The position numbers were made by a program, and so were the translations under genes. From assembly GCF_002975205.1 (NCBI RefSeq), contig NZ_PCOC01000002.1, positions 1,863,501 through 1,927,500 on the forward strand: a stretch of DNA of 64,000 nucleotides. Reading direction: 5' to 3'. Shown piece by piece: positions 18,644 to 27,689 of the stretch (the first letter of the stretch is position 1; every line of letters starts with the position of its first letter). Under the pieces are notes generated by a model. That model saw only the letters and a list, made by a program, of their open reading frames with translations, did not search any database and was not told where the DNA came from. This DNA is from Ochrobactrum vermis (GTDB taxonomy: Bacteria > Pseudomonadota > Alphaproteobacteria > Rhizobiales > Rhizobiaceae).

Positions 18644-20023
18644 ATGTCTGCGGAGAATAAATTGAGCACTGAACGTATCGACGGTCAGGAGCAGCCATAT
18701 TGGCCTGCCGGACCGTTTAAAATCCGCCTGCCCTTTGTTCACTACAAATTCGAATGGCCCGATTATTTTCAAGGCCTGTTGATGTGTGCAGTGGACCTGT
18801 CCGCCATCCCTCTCATGACTGAACTCCTTGGCATGCCTTTCGAAGTGGCCCTTGCCGTGGTCGTCCTGAACGGATTGTTCTATCTGACGCACCATTTGCT
18901 TGGCGATCCCGTCGTTCCGGGCTGGATCACGCCTGCCATTCCGCTTCTGATGGCCTATTGCGCCACTTTCCCGGAAGGACCAGAGCGGGTTCATGCACTT
19001 GTCGCCTTCCAGATGATGCTCGGCATATTCTCGATCTTCATCGGTGCAACGGGGATGGCGCATCGCGTCGTGCAATTGATTCCATCGGCGATCAAGGCTG
19101 GCATCATTGCTGGTGCGGGCTTTGCCGCCGTCATTTCGGTATTTCAGATTGGCGGTCGTTTCGATACGTTCCCGTTCACAATCACCATTGCCGTTGGCCT
19201 TGGTTTCTATGTGATCTTCTCGCGCCAGTTCGCACGCATTAAAAACAGCAATCCGGTACTGGCCCTCATTGGAAAGCTGGGTGTTTTCCCGATTATCCTG
19301 CTCGCAGTCATCATAGCCCCGCTCTTCGGCGAAGCCCCCTGGCCAAAGCTTGAATGGTCACTGACCAGTCCCGACTTCTCGACGCTTTGGCGTGAATATA
19401 CCGTGTTCGGTCTCGGCCTGCCGCCGCTGTCGATGTTCATTACCGCCATGCCGACCATGTTCGCTGCCTATATCGTTCTTTTCGGCGACGTTCTGCAAAG
19501 CCGCGCAATCCTGAAGGAAGCCGACGAAGCCCGCCCCGACGAAAAGATCGACTATAGCCCGGACCGCGCTCATCTCATCTTCGGTGGACGCAACGCTGCA
19601 ATGAGCGTGCTCGGACCGGACGTCTGCATGTGCGGCCCGCTCTGGTCGGCCATGCATGTGGTCATCACCGAGCGCTTCTCGCAGGGCAAGAAGGCCATGC
19701 ACTCGCTTTTCGGCGGCGCGGGTTCTTTCCGGTGGGGAACCAATACCGGCTTGTTCCTGATGCCGATCGTAACGCTCGTGCAGCCGATCCTTGGCGTCGC
19801 ACTCGCACTTACCTTGCTCATTCAGGGATATGTTTCGGTTCGCGTCGGTATTCTTGAGGCACGCTCCCAGCGAGATCTCGGCATCGCCGGAGTGGTTGGG
19901 GCAGTTCTTGCAACACGTGGAGCCGCGTGGGCTTTTGCTACCGGAGTCGTCCTGTGCTTCCTGATATATGGCCGTGATTTCTTCCGTGGCGAAGTAGACA
20001 ACACCTTTACCAAGGACAGCTGA
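18644..20023 (+). CDS. Multi-pass membrane permease (possibly xanthine/uracil-type, SLC23-like)
   Basis: This 459-residue protein has about a dozen hydrophobic segments and polar termini. Stretches such as GDPVVPGWITPAIPLLMAY, LIPSAIKAGIIAGAGFAAVISVFQIGG and GPDVCMCGPLWSAMHVV, with amphipathic re-entrant character, resemble the NCS2/SulP-like UraA fold. I do not recognise a specific subfamily. The ATG at 18644 has no good ribosome-binding site; an in-frame TTG at 18662 has GGAG 6 nt upstream and may be the true start. It is likely co-transcribed with the alcohol dehydrogenase and presumably imports its substrate or the precursor. Confidence 0.6.
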   Translation: MSAENKLSTERIDGQEQPYWPAGPFKIRLPFVHYKFEWPDYFQGLLMCAVDLSAIPLMTELLGMPFEVALAVVVLNGLFYLTHHLLGDPVVPGWITPAIPLLMAYCATFPEGPERVHALVAFQMMLGIFSIFIGATGMAHRVVQLIPSAIKAGIIAGAGFAAVISVFQIGGRFDTFPFTITIAVGLGFYVIFSRQFARIKNSNPVLALIGKLGVFPIILLAVIIAPLFGEAPWPKLEWSLTSPDFSTLWREYTVFGLGLPPLSMFITAMPTMFAAYIVLFGDVLQSRAILKEADEARPDEKIDYSPDRAHLIFGGRNAAMSVLGPDVCMCGPLWSAMHVVITERFSQGKKAMHSLFGGAGSFRWGTNTGLFLMPIVTLVQPILGVALALTLLIQGYVSVRVGILEARSQRDLGIAGVVGAVLATRGAAWAFATGVVLCFLIYGRDFFRGEVDNTFTKDS

Positions 20024-20028
20024 TCGAT

Positions 20029-20055
20029 AGCCCTCCCGGCTGGACCGGGAGGGCT
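20029..20055. terminator. Bidirectional terminator between convergent genes
   Basis: A perfect 11-bp stem (AGCCCTCCCGG / CCGGGAGGGCT) with a 5-nt loop lies in the 42-bp gap between the permease and thuB. On the plus strand a T5 run follows after 9 nt, so it terminates the permease transcript best. Confidence 0.8.
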
Positions 20056-20065
20056 TCCAACATTT

Positions 20066-21112
20066 TTATCCGCTCACGACTTCGGGCAACGGCCGATCTA
20101 CGATCATCGCATGATCCAGAACGCGTTGCAGATTGGCGGCATGGCGGAAACTCGGCTCCAGCTCCGCACCATCGGCGACAGCGCGTGCAAAACGCTGGTA
20201 GTTCGTCTCCACCGTACCGGCATCGATATCGCGCCAGACCGGCGTTTCGATATCCTCGCCGATAGAGCCGCGCAGGCTTGAACCGGTAGGCGTATGAAGG
20301 ATTTCCAGTGCGCCCTTGTCGCCATGGATGCGCAGGCGTAACTCGTTCAGGTGGCCCGTCGCCCACCGGCTCGCATGAATGACACCCAACGCACCATTGG
20401 CATACTCCGCCATCATGACGAAGCTGTCATTCGCATCGAGCACATACTCACCGATATGGTCATTGTCTGCCTTCTCGAAGGTTTTCAGGCGCGCAGACGC
20501 CCGCTCCACATCGCTGCCGATGGCATAGCTGGCGAAATCGAGAATATGAATGCCGACATCGCCCAGAACACCGTTCGACCCGTGGCGGGTTGAAAGACGC
20601 CAGAGCCATTTGCTCTCGGTCTTCCAGTCACCCCATGTCTTCGACACCAACCAGCTTTGCAGATAGGATGCCTCGAAGTGGCGCACCTGACCGATCTCGC
20701 CTGCCATCACGATCTCGCGCGCCTTCTGTAGGGGAGCGACATTGCGATAGGTCAGGTTGACCATGTTTATGACATTGGCCTGTTCGGCAGCATCCGCCAT
20801 TTCGGCGGCTTTTTCATAGCTTTCAGCGAGCGGCTTTTCGCAGAAAACATGCTTGCCCGCCCCGACCAGCGCCAGCGTGGTCGGGTGATGAATGGCGTCG
20901 GGCGTCACATTGGCAACCGCATCGAAGCGGCCCCATTCCAGCGCATCTTCAAGCCGCGTGAAGCGGTTATGAATGTCGTGGTTTTCCGAAAACGCATCGA
21001 CGCGTTCCGCTGAAACATCACAGGCCGCAACGACCTCAACGCCATTGATCGCCCTGAAGGCTGCGGCATGGTTTTTCGCCATGCCGCCAGTACCCAGAAT
21101 AAGAAGACGCAT
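20066..21112 (-). CDS. thuB: ThuB-like oxidoreductase (Gfo/Idh/MocA family)
   Basis: This 348-residue NAD(P)-dependent oxidoreductase has the dinucleotide motif GTGGMA at 7-12 and the family EKP motif at 92-94 (VFCEKPLAES). In Sinorhizobium, thuA and thuB are needed for trehalose, maltose or sucrose use through 3-keto disaccharides; the role here follows from conserved gene order. The ATG at 21112 is chosen for its upstream GAGGTG; it lies 8 nt after the thuA stop. It is the last gene of thuEFGKAB. Confidence 0.88.
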   Translation of the reverse strand: MRLLILGTGGMAKNHAAAFRAINGVEVVAACDVSAERVDAFSENHDIHNRFTRLEDALEWGRFDAVANVTPDAIHHPTTLALVGAGKHVFCEKPLAESYEKAAEMADAAEQANVINMVNLTYRNVAPLQKAREIVMAGEIGQVRHFEASYLQSWLVSKTWGDWKTESKWLWRLSTRHGSNGVLGDVGIHILDFASYAIGSDVERASARLKTFEKADNDHIGEYVLDANDSFVMMAEYANGALGVIHASRWATGHLNELRLRIHGDKGALEILHTPTGSSLRGSIGEDIETPVWRDIDAGTVETNYQRFARAVADGAELEPSFRHAANLQRVLDHAMIVDRPLPEVVSG

Positions 21113-21120
21113 AGTGCACC

Positions 21121-21906
21121 TCAACGATAGCCGGCTTCACCGGCCTTGTGCAGCTTGGGTCCGCGCTCGACAATCGGCTCCAGCGCCTTTTCGACCGGAA
21201 CATTCGGCGCGGTATGGATGCCTGTCCATGCCGGTTGCGGATTGTACGCCCATTTGACCGAATTGCGCAGAACGGTCTGCACATTGGCATCGTGATAGGT
21301 CGGATAGGTTTCATGGCCGGGACGGAAATAGAACACATTGCCCGCACCGCGCCGCCAGGTCATGCCGGAACGGAACACTTCGCCCCCCGCGAACCACGAA
21401 ATGAAAACCGTTTCCAGCGGCTCCGGCACGGAGAACTGTTCGCCATACATTTCTTCGTTTTCGAGCACGAAATTCTCGTCCAGCCCCTGGGCAATCGGGT
21501 GCCCGCGATTGACGACCCAGACGCGCTCGCGCTCTCCCGCCTCACGCCATTTGAGCGCGCAGGGCGTGCCCATGACCCGCTTGAAGATTTTGGAGAAATG
21601 GCCGGAATGGAGCACGATCAGCCCCATGCCTTCGAACACGCGCTTGGCCACGCGCTCCACCACCTCGTCGCTGACGCCGCCATGATCCTTGTGGCCCCAC
21701 CAGACCAGCACATCCGTCTCGGCAAGGCGCGCTTCCGTCAAGCCATGTTCCGGTTCCTGCAAGGTGGCGGTGGTTGCCTGAATGGTGCCGTCGGTATTCA
21801 GCGCATCGGCAATCGTGTTGTGCATGCCGTTCGGATAGACCGAACGCACCGTTTCGTTGATCTGCTCGTGGATGTTTTCACCCCAGACGATTGTGCGAAT
21901 AGGCAC
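21121..21906 (-). CDS. thuA: ThuA-like trehalose-utilization protein
   Basis: This 261-residue ThuA-domain protein (class I glutamine-amidotransferase-like fold) has TDVLVWWGHKDHGGVSDEVVERV, LIVLHSGHFSKIFKRVMGT and YFRPGHETYPTYHD. The start is the GTG at 21906, giving VPIRTIVWGENIHEQ; AAGGAG lies 7 nt upstream, whereas the first ATG further upstream has no ribosome-binding site. With ThuB it acts on 3-keto derivatives of trehalose-like disaccharides in Sinorhizobium; the exact chemistry of ThuA is not something I can state from sequence. It is packed between thuK and thuB. Confidence 0.9.
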   Translation of the reverse strand: MPIRTIVWGENIHEQINETVRSVYPNGMHNTIADALNTDGTIQATTATLQEPEHGLTEARLAETDVLVWWGHKDHGGVSDEVVERVAKRVFEGMGLIVLHSGHFSKIFKRVMGTPCALKWREAGERERVWVVNRGHPIAQGLDENFVLENEEMYGEQFSVPEPLETVFISWFAGGEVFRSGMTWRRGAGNVFYFRPGHETYPTYHDANVQTVLRNSVKWAYNPQPAWTGIHTAPNVPVEKALEPIVERGPKLHKAGEAGYR

Positions 21907-21973
21907 GGATATTCTCCTTGCTGCGGGCATCACGGCCCGGTTGTTTCATGTCATTGAGCTTGGGAGGTCGGCG

Positions 21974-22975
21974 TCAAACGGCACGGCCCTTTTCATCGAA
22001 GCGATGAACATTGTCCCCTGCCGGGGAAACCGAGAGCGTCTCGCCTGATTTGCGCACCGCGACGCCGCTTTCGCGGACCACCAGCGGTTCCTCCAAGCCG
22101 AGATCGATATAGACATAGGTGTCGGAACCGAGAATTTCGGTGTGGATCACCTGACCGGTCCAGTGGCCTCCTTCGGGAACGATAGCGAGATGTTCAGGAC
22201 GCAGGCCTACTGTATGAGCACCGTATTGGTCGGCATATGTGCCGGTCAGGAAATTCATCTTCGGCGACCCGATGAACCCGGCGACGAAAAGCGAATTCGG
22301 CTTTTCGTAAAGCTCAAGCGGCGTCCCGATCTGCTCCACACGTCCATCGCGCAGCACACAGATGCGGTCGGCCAGTGTCATCGCCTCCACCTGATCGTGC
22401 GTCACGTAGATCATGGTGGTGTCTTCCATGCTCTGGTGGAGCCTGGCGATCTCAAGCCTTGTGGCCACACGTAGTGCCGCATCGAGGTTGGACAAGGGTT
22501 CGTCGAACAGGAAAACCTTGGGATCGCGCACGATGGCGCGCCCGATGGCTACACGCTGGCGCTGGCCACCGGAGAGCTGACGCGGCAGCCGTTCCAGATA
22601 GGGCGCCAGTTGCAGCATCTCCGCAGCCTTGTGAATGCGGCTCTTGCATTCATCCTTGCTCTTGCCCGCAAGCTGCATTCCGAACGCCATGTTTTCATAG
22701 ACAGTCATATGCGGATAAAGCGCATAGGACTGAAACACCATGGCGATGCCGCGCTTCGACGGCGCGAAACTGTTGACGACGGTTCCATCGATGGCGAGGC
22801 TCCCCGATGAAATCTCCTCAAGCCCCGCTATCAGGCGCAGCAGCGTGGACTTGCCACAGCCCGACGGGCCGACAAAGACCATGAACTCGCCGGGGCGGAT
22901 ATCCATATCCACGCCCTTGATGACCTCGAAATTGCCGAAAGACTTGCGCACATCGCGCAATTGAAGTTCTGCCAT
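21974..22975 (-). CDS. thuK: Trehalose/maltose-type ABC importer, ATP-binding subunit
   Basis: This 333-residue MalK/UgpC-type ATPase has Walker [10 protein letters not shown] at 36-44, signature LSGGQ at 134-138 and Walker B VFLFDEP at 154-160. A C-terminal TOBE/OB regulatory domain follows (about 235-333, including [15 protein letters not shown]). The ATG at 22975 begins [14 protein letters not shown]; the longer open frame upstream overlaps thuG and lacks similarity. It energises the ThuFG permease. Its TOBE domain could also interact with regulators, as in MalK (inference). Confidence 0.92.
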   Translation of the reverse strand: MAELQLRDVRKSFGNFEVIKGVDMDIRPGEFMVFVGPSGCGKSTLLRLIAGLEEISSGSLAIDGTVVNSFAPSKRGIAMVFQSYALYPHMTVYENMAFGMQLAGKSKDECKSRIHKAAEMLQLAPYLERLPRQLSGGQRQRVAIGRAIVRDPKVFLFDEPLSNLDAALRVATRLEIARLHQSMEDTTMIYVTHDQVEAMTLADRICVLRDGRVEQIGTPLELYEKPNSLFVAGFIGSPKMNFLTGTYADQYGAHTVGLRPEHLAIVPEGGHWTGQVIHTEILGSDTYVYIDLGLEEPLVVRESGVAVRKSGETLSVSPAGDNVHRFDEKGRAV

Positions 22976-22986
22976 GTGTAAGACTC

Positions 22987-23814
22987 CTAGCCCTTTACGC
23001 CACCCGCCGTCAGACCGGACACGATCCGCCGCTGGAAGATGAGCACGAGGATGACGAGGGGAACCGTTACGACGACGGAAGCCGCCATGATGTTGCCCCA
23101 GGGGATTTCGAACTGGCTGCTGCCGGACAAAAGCGCGATAGCCACCGGCACAGTGCGCTGGGTGCCGGACGAGGTGAAGGTTAGCGCGAACAGGAACTCG
23201 TTCCATGCCGAGATGAAGGCAAGCAGACCTGTCGTCACCAAAGCCGGCCACATCAGCGGCATAAAGACCCGCGTGATGATGACCCACGGCGACGCACCAT
23301 CCACGATTGCTGCTTCTTCGATTTCGACCGGCAGGTCACGCATGAAGGTGGTGAGCACCCACACCGTGAACGGCAGCGTGAAGATCATATAGGAGAAGAT
23401 CAGCGCCAGCGGCGTATTGAAAATGCCGAGGAAGCGGATCAACTCGAACAGACCCGCCAGAACGGCAATCTGCGGAAACATGGATACTGAGAGAATGGTG
23501 AGAAGAAGCAGTCCCCGCCCGCGAAAATTCACCCGCGCCAGCGCATAGGCCGCCGTTACCGCCAGCAGAAGCGAAATCGCCACCACCACGGTCGCCACCA
23601 GCAGCGAATTGCCGAGACTGCGCAGGAAGCTGCCCTGTGTGAGAACACCGGTATAGTTTTCAAGCGAGAAGCTGCTTGGCCAGTAGTCGACCTGAAACAG
23701 CGCCGTCCCGGATTTGAGGCTGGTGATGATCGCATAATAGAACGGGAACACTGCAATCAGAATGATCAGTGCCACCAACAGATAGAAGCAGAGGGTTTTC
23801 ACATAATACATCAT
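22987..23814 (-). CDS. thuG: Trehalose/maltose-type ABC importer, permease
   Basis: This 275-residue MalG-like inner-membrane protein has about six helices and the EAA loop [25 protein letters not shown], which docks the ATPase. Two adjacent ATGs (23814, 23811) follow a G-rich ribosome-binding region; the first lies 1 nt after the thuF stop. It ends [14 protein letters not shown], the classic MalG-family C-terminus. It works with ThuF, ThuK and ThuE. Confidence 0.92.
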   Translation of the reverse strand: MMYYVKTLCFYLLVALIILIAVFPFYYAIITSLKSGTALFQVDYWPSSFSLENYTGVLTQGSFLRSLGNSLLVATVVVAISLLLAVTAAYALARVNFRGRGLLLLTILSVSMFPQIAVLAGLFELIRFLGIFNTPLALIFSYMIFTLPFTVWVLTTFMRDLPVEIEEAAIVDGASPWVIITRVFMPLMWPALVTTGLLAFISAWNEFLFALTFTSSGTQRTVPVAIALLSGSSQFEIPWGNIMAASVVVTVPLVILVLIFQRRIVSGLTAGGVKG

Positions 23815-23815
23815 G

Positions 23816-24799
23816 CTATTCCCCCCTGCTGCCGACATTGACGCGCCCGAAGAACATGTAGAGCACGGTGATGGCCGCAATGATGAGAAACAGCATCGTC
23901 GATGCCGCTGCACCATAGGCAAACTTGTCGAAATCAAAGAGATTTTCACGGGCGAAAACCGACATTGTCTTGGTCTGCGCGTTGTTGGGCGTCAGCACAT
24001 AGATCAGATCGAAAATGCGCAATGCATCAAGCATACGGAAAATGATTGCCACCATCAGCGCCGGGCGGATCAACGGCAGCGTCACCCGCCAGAACACTTT
24101 GACCGGATGCACGCCGTCGATCTTGGCCGCTTCGTAAATGTCGGACGGCACCATTTGCAGGCCTGCCAGAATGAGCAGCGCCATGAACGGCGTGGTCTTC
24201 CAGACATCGACAATCAGGATCGCAACCATCGCAGTGTCGGGATTAGCCGTCCACGCGATTTTCTGGCTGATAAGACCCAGATTAAGCAGGATATGGTTGA
24301 GGATGCCGAACTGGTCGTTAAGCATCCAGCCCCACATCTTGGCCGAAACAATCGTCGGGATCGCCCACGGGATCAGGATCGCCGCGCGCACAAGCCCGCG
24401 CCCCCGAAAATTCGCGTTCAGCACCAGAGCGACGATCAATCCGAAGATGGTTTCCAGACTGACCGAGAGAACAGTGAACCTGATCGTGTTCCAGACTGCG
24501 CCCCACCAGGCCGGATCAACCAGAAGACCACGATAGACGGTGCGTCCGCTCTTGAGCGTCACCCACGACAGATAATTGTTGAAACCGACGAATTCCGCAG
24601 CACCAAGGCTCGTCAGGGACGCATTGGTGAAGCTGAAATAGATGGTCCGAAGCAGTGGCCAGCCAGCCACCAGCGCCAGCACGATCAGTGTCGGTGCGAG
24701 AAATATCCATGCCGACCGCATTCGCTGCGCGCGCAGATCGGATTGAACCCGGCGTTTGCCGGCCGAACTCCCCGAAATGTCGAGAGAAGTCTCCGTCAT
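23816..24799 (-). CDS. thuF: Trehalose/maltose-type ABC importer, permease
   Basis: This 327-residue MalF-like permease has a cytoplasmic N-terminus, a first helix about AWIFLAPTLIVLALVAGWPLL, then further helices and the EAA loop YEAAKIDGVHPVKVFWRVTLPLI. The ATG at 24799 gives the usual length; an upstream TTG would add 24 residues. It is 95 bp downstream of thuE, leaving room for an RNA structure that could favour binding-protein expression, though I see no strong hairpin. Confidence 0.9.
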   Translation of the reverse strand: MTETSLDISGSSAGKRRVQSDLRAQRMRSAWIFLAPTLIVLALVAGWPLLRTIYFSFTNASLTSLGAAEFVGFNNYLSWVTLKSGRTVYRGLLVDPAWWGAVWNTIRFTVLSVSLETIFGLIVALVLNANFRGRGLVRAAILIPWAIPTIVSAKMWGWMLNDQFGILNHILLNLGLISQKIAWTANPDTAMVAILIVDVWKTTPFMALLILAGLQMVPSDIYEAAKIDGVHPVKVFWRVTLPLIRPALMVAIIFRMLDALRIFDLIYVLTPNNAQTKTMSVFARENLFDFDKFAYGAAASTMLFLIIAAITVLYMFFGRVNVGSRGE

Positions 24800-24894
24800 G
24801 ATCCCACTCTTGGTCCTGCTCAGAGGGATTTGAGCGTTCGGATTGCCCGATAGGGGGGCTTGGGAGGACAACCCGAACGCGGCTTGATCGGTTC

Positions 24895-26160
24895 TTACCA
24901 GCCAGAGCCTTCCAGCTCAGTCAGCTCGACCTCAAGCATTTCGAGATTCTCCGCAGCAGTTCCATTGCCCGAGAGTGTCTTGTGAACGGCCGTCCAGAAT
25001 TTTGACGACACTTCGTTGTATTTCACCTTCGTCGCCGCCGATGGACGGGGGACTGCATTCTGGAAGATCGGCTTCCAGTTGGCCATGAAAGGCTGCGCGG
25101 CAATGATATCCTTGTCATCATAGAGCGCTTCAATGGTTGGCAGGCGCGAAATCTCGACCGCCTGCACCTTCTGCACTTCCGGCGAAGCCAGATATTTCAC
25201 CAGCGCGATGGCCGCATCCTGCTTGGTCGAATATTTGGACACGGCCAGGTTCCAACCGCCCAGCGTCGAGGATGGCGCGTCGCCCTCGGCACCGGCAGGC
25301 AAAGGCGCCACGTCGAACTTGCCCTTCACGCCGCTATCGGCGCTGTTGCCCAGCGCATAGGCATAGGGCCAGTTGCGCATGAAGACGGCATTGCCGGTCT
25401 GCCACACACCGCGCGATTCCTCTTCCTGATAGGCAAGCACGCCCTGTGGCGAAATCGAGCCGATCCAGCCCTTGGCACGGTCGATGGCAGCTGCGGCCTT
25501 CTCATTATTGATCGAGATCGTGCCGTCCGCCTCGACGATCTGGCCACCACCCGACGACTTGACCCATTCAAGTGCGTTGCAGGTCAGGCCTTCATAGGCG
25601 TTGCCCTGAAAGACAAAGCCCCAGAGATCGGACTTACCGTCAGCCCGCTCCTTGTCCATGATTTCCTTGGCGGTTGCCGCCATCTCATCCCAGGTTTTTG
25701 GAACCTGCTTGTTGTATTTTTCCAGAAGATCCTTGCGGTAGAAAAGAGCGGGGGCGTCGGTGTAGAATGGTAGCGCAACCAGCTTTCCGTTCACGGTCTG
25801 CGACGCGATAATGGATGGGAAATGGGCACCCGTGACATCCTTGGTCGCTTCTGTCAGATCGACAAACTGATCGGACAGCTGCGGCGCCCAGACCACGTCC
25901 GTCTGGTAGACGTCGATATCGGCGTTACCGGCTGCGAGCCACAAACGATACTGGCTGAACTGCTCGCTCGAAGACGACGGCATGGACACGATATTGACCT
26001 TGTTGCCCGTATCTTTCTCGAACTTGACGATCTGCCCCTGCAGAAACTTGATGTTATTGCCTGTCGAATTGGCCGCGATGGAAATCTCCACCGCATGCGC
26101 ACTTACCGTCGCCATGCCAAGTGCCACGCAAGCCGCAAGCACACCCTGAAAAGCCTTCAT
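24895..26160 (-). CDS. thuE: Trehalose/maltose-type ABC importer, periplasmic binding protein
   Basis: This 421-residue family 1 solute-binding protein has a signal peptide at 1-23 (cleavage after AHA) followed by VEISIAANSTGNNIKFL. It has family features such as DVYQTDVVWAPQLSDQFVDLT, PFYTDAPALFYRKDLLEKY and GGWNLAVSKYSTKQDAA. Gene order and similarity point to trehalose/maltose/sucrose as ligands, as for Sinorhizobium ThuE. It is the first gene of the operon. Its start lies 41 bp from one of two identical ThuR operator candidates. Confidence 0.9.
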   Translation of the reverse strand: MKAFQGVLAACVALGMATVSAHAVEISIAANSTGNNIKFLQGQIVKFEKDTGNKVNIVSMPSSSSEQFSQYRLWLAAGNADIDVYQTDVVWAPQLSDQFVDLTEATKDVTGAHFPSIIASQTVNGKLVALPFYTDAPALFYRKDLLEKYNKQVPKTWDEMAATAKEIMDKERADGKSDLWGFVFQGNAYEGLTCNALEWVKSSGGGQIVEADGTISINNEKAAAAIDRAKGWIGSISPQGVLAYQEEESRGVWQTGNAVFMRNWPYAYALGNSADSGVKGKFDVAPLPAGAEGDAPSSTLGGWNLAVSKYSTKQDAAIALVKYLASPEVQKVQAVEISRLPTIEALYDDKDIIAAQPFMANWKPIFQNAVPRPSAATKVKYNEVSSKFWTAVHKTLSGNGTAAENLEMLEVELTELEGSGW

Positions 26161-26201
26161 AGTTCCCTCCTCCCATCCATTCTGTATGCGGTTTCTTAAA
26201 A

Positions 26202-26217
26202 TCGAAAACGGTTTGGA
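26202..26217. promoter_or_regulatory. ThuR operator candidate, thuE-proximal
   Basis: TCGAAAACGGTTTGGA contains the LacI-type half-site pair AAAC-G-GTTT. It lies about 42 bp upstream of the thuE start, where a repressor would block the thu promoter. The 14-bp core GAAAACGGTTTGGA recurs exactly at 26401. Confidence 0.65.
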
Positions 26218-26398
26218 TGACAAAAAGGTTGCAGAGGACCGCATTCCTGTCAAGCTGCAGATTTGGCGACTTGCTTCATTTCCCTCAAGCGCTGCCTCAT
26301 ACAGTGATAATTCAATGACTTGGAGTTTGAGGCAATTGTTGATTAGCATTGCAGAGGCATATACCTTCAATCGTGCCAGCACGAAAATTCAAACAAAC

Positions 26399-26414
26399 TT
26401 GAAAACGGTTTGGA
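26399..26414. promoter_or_regulatory. ThuR operator candidate, thuR-proximal
   Basis: TTGAAAACGGTTTGGA has the same 14-bp core as the thuE-proximal site, in the same orientation and 197 bp away. It lies 114 bp upstream of thuR and fits autoregulation or looping with the first site. Confidence 0.65.
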
Positions 26415-26527
26415 AGTGTTGCACACTATGTGTTGCAGCAAGTCAAAGAACGCAACCAACCAATTGTTAACCGCAAGGAAGCAGCTATAATCCGCCACCT
26501 TGCCTGCCTGTACAATTCGAAAGCCAA

Positions 26528-27550
26528 ATGAAACTCCGTGAATTCGCCAAACATCTCGGCCTCTCTGCCACGACCGTCAGCCGGGCGTTGAGCGGCTATC
26601 CCGAAGTGGCGGAAAGCACGCGCAAACGCGTCATGGATGAGGCTGTGCGCCTCGGGTACCGACCCAACGTCAATGCGGTCAGGCTGGTTACCGGGCGCGC
26701 TGGTGCCATCGGCGTGGTGATGGGTCGCAACAGCGAATTTCATTTCGCCGAATTCATGCGCGGCATGGCTGAACGGCTCAGCCAGGACGAAGTCGATATT
26801 CTCGTCAGTCCGATTGCCAACAATGGCACGGATGACGAAGTGCAGCTTTGTCGTCGTCTTGCCACCAGTCACCGCGTCGACGCGATCATCGTGACATCTC
26901 CAAAACCAAATGACGAGCGCATTCGCATGCTGCACGAATTGGGGATGCCGTTTCTCGTGCACGGGCGGTCTGAAACCGACATTCCGCATGCATGGCTCGA
27001 TATCGATAATGAGGGAGCGGTTTGCCGCTCGACTGCTCATCTGCTCGACCTAGGCCATCGTCGCATCGCGATGATCAACGGGCGATACGGTTTCACCTTC
27101 TCGCTTCACCGCGACGAGGGCTACCGGAAAGCGCTCGAAAGCAGAGGCATCGCTTTCGATCCGGATCTTGTCGAACACGGCGATTTCACCGACGAGATCG
27201 GCTATCGCCTCGCGCGCAAGCTTTTGGAGCGCGACCCGCGCCCGACGGCATTTGTCGCCGGCTCAATGATGACAGCGCTTGGCATCTACCGGGCCGCACG
27301 TTCAGTCGGGCTGACGATCGGCAAGGATATTTCCGTCATCGCCCATGACGACGTCATCTCGTTCCTCAGCGCCGATAATATGGTTCCATCGCTGACCGCC
27401 ACCCGCTCTTCGATGCGTGCCGCAGGTCAACGATGTGCCGATCTTTTAATGGATATACTCGACGGGCGCGCTGCGACCGACATTCACGAACTCTGGCCCG
27501 TGGAACTGATCCTGCGGGAATCCGCAACTCGCGTACCCGAATGGGCCTGA
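26528..27550 (+). CDS. thuR: LacI-family repressor of the thu operon
   Basis: This 340-residue regulator has an N-terminal LacI helix-turn-helix (MKLREFAKHLGLSATTVSRALSGYPEVAESTRKRV) and hinge (AVRLGYRPNVNAVRLVTGR). A periplasmic-binding-like sensor domain follows (DVDNEG-like IDNEGAVCRSTAHLLDLGHRRIAMING). It is divergent from thuEFGKAB and separated from it only by the operator-bearing region, matching Sinorhizobium thuR. It probably releases DNA on binding trehalose or a related sugar (inference). Confidence 0.9.
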   Translation: MKLREFAKHLGLSATTVSRALSGYPEVAESTRKRVMDEAVRLGYRPNVNAVRLVTGRAGAIGVVMGRNSEFHFAEFMRGMAERLSQDEVDILVSPIANNGTDDEVQLCRRLATSHRVDAIIVTSPKPNDERIRMLHELGMPFLVHGRSETDIPHAWLDIDNEGAVCRSTAHLLDLGHRRIAMINGRYGFTFSLHRDEGYRKALESRGIAFDPDLVEHGDFTDEIGYRLARKLLERDPRPTAFVAGSMMTALGIYRAARSVGLTIGKDISVIAHDDVISFLSADNMVPSLTATRSSMRAAGQRCADLLMDILDGRAATDIHELWPVELILRESATRVPEWA

Positions 27551-27608
27551 GCATACTAAAAAATTGATCCGATTTGTCAGATTCACACCAGTGGTGTAGA
27601 TTTGACGT

Positions 27609-27665
27609 GCAACGCGGAATTGGTTCGACGCTTGAAGAAGCGTATCCGAAACCAAACCGCGTTGC
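27609..27665 (+). ncRNA. Nested stem-loop upstream of the cation transporter gene
   Basis: GCAACGCGG (27609-27617) pairs with CCGCGTTGC (27657-27665). Inside, TTGGTT pairs with AACCAA, and ACGCTT with AAGCGT around a GAAG loop, making a 57-nt three-step stem. It ends 24 nt before the TTG start of the next gene and 58 nt after thuR. No T-run follows, so it is more likely a structured leader than a terminator. I do not recognise a known riboswitch class. Confidence 0.5.
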
Positions 27666-27689
27666 CTGTGGTTTATGTCGGAGTAAAAA

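Larger units (their letters stand above)
26161..26527. other. thuE-thuR divergent regulatory region
   Basis: This 367-bp AT-rich region has no gene. It holds two identical 14-bp operator-like sites, one near each end of the promoter interval (listed separately). Nothing else is recognised. Confidence 0.6.
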
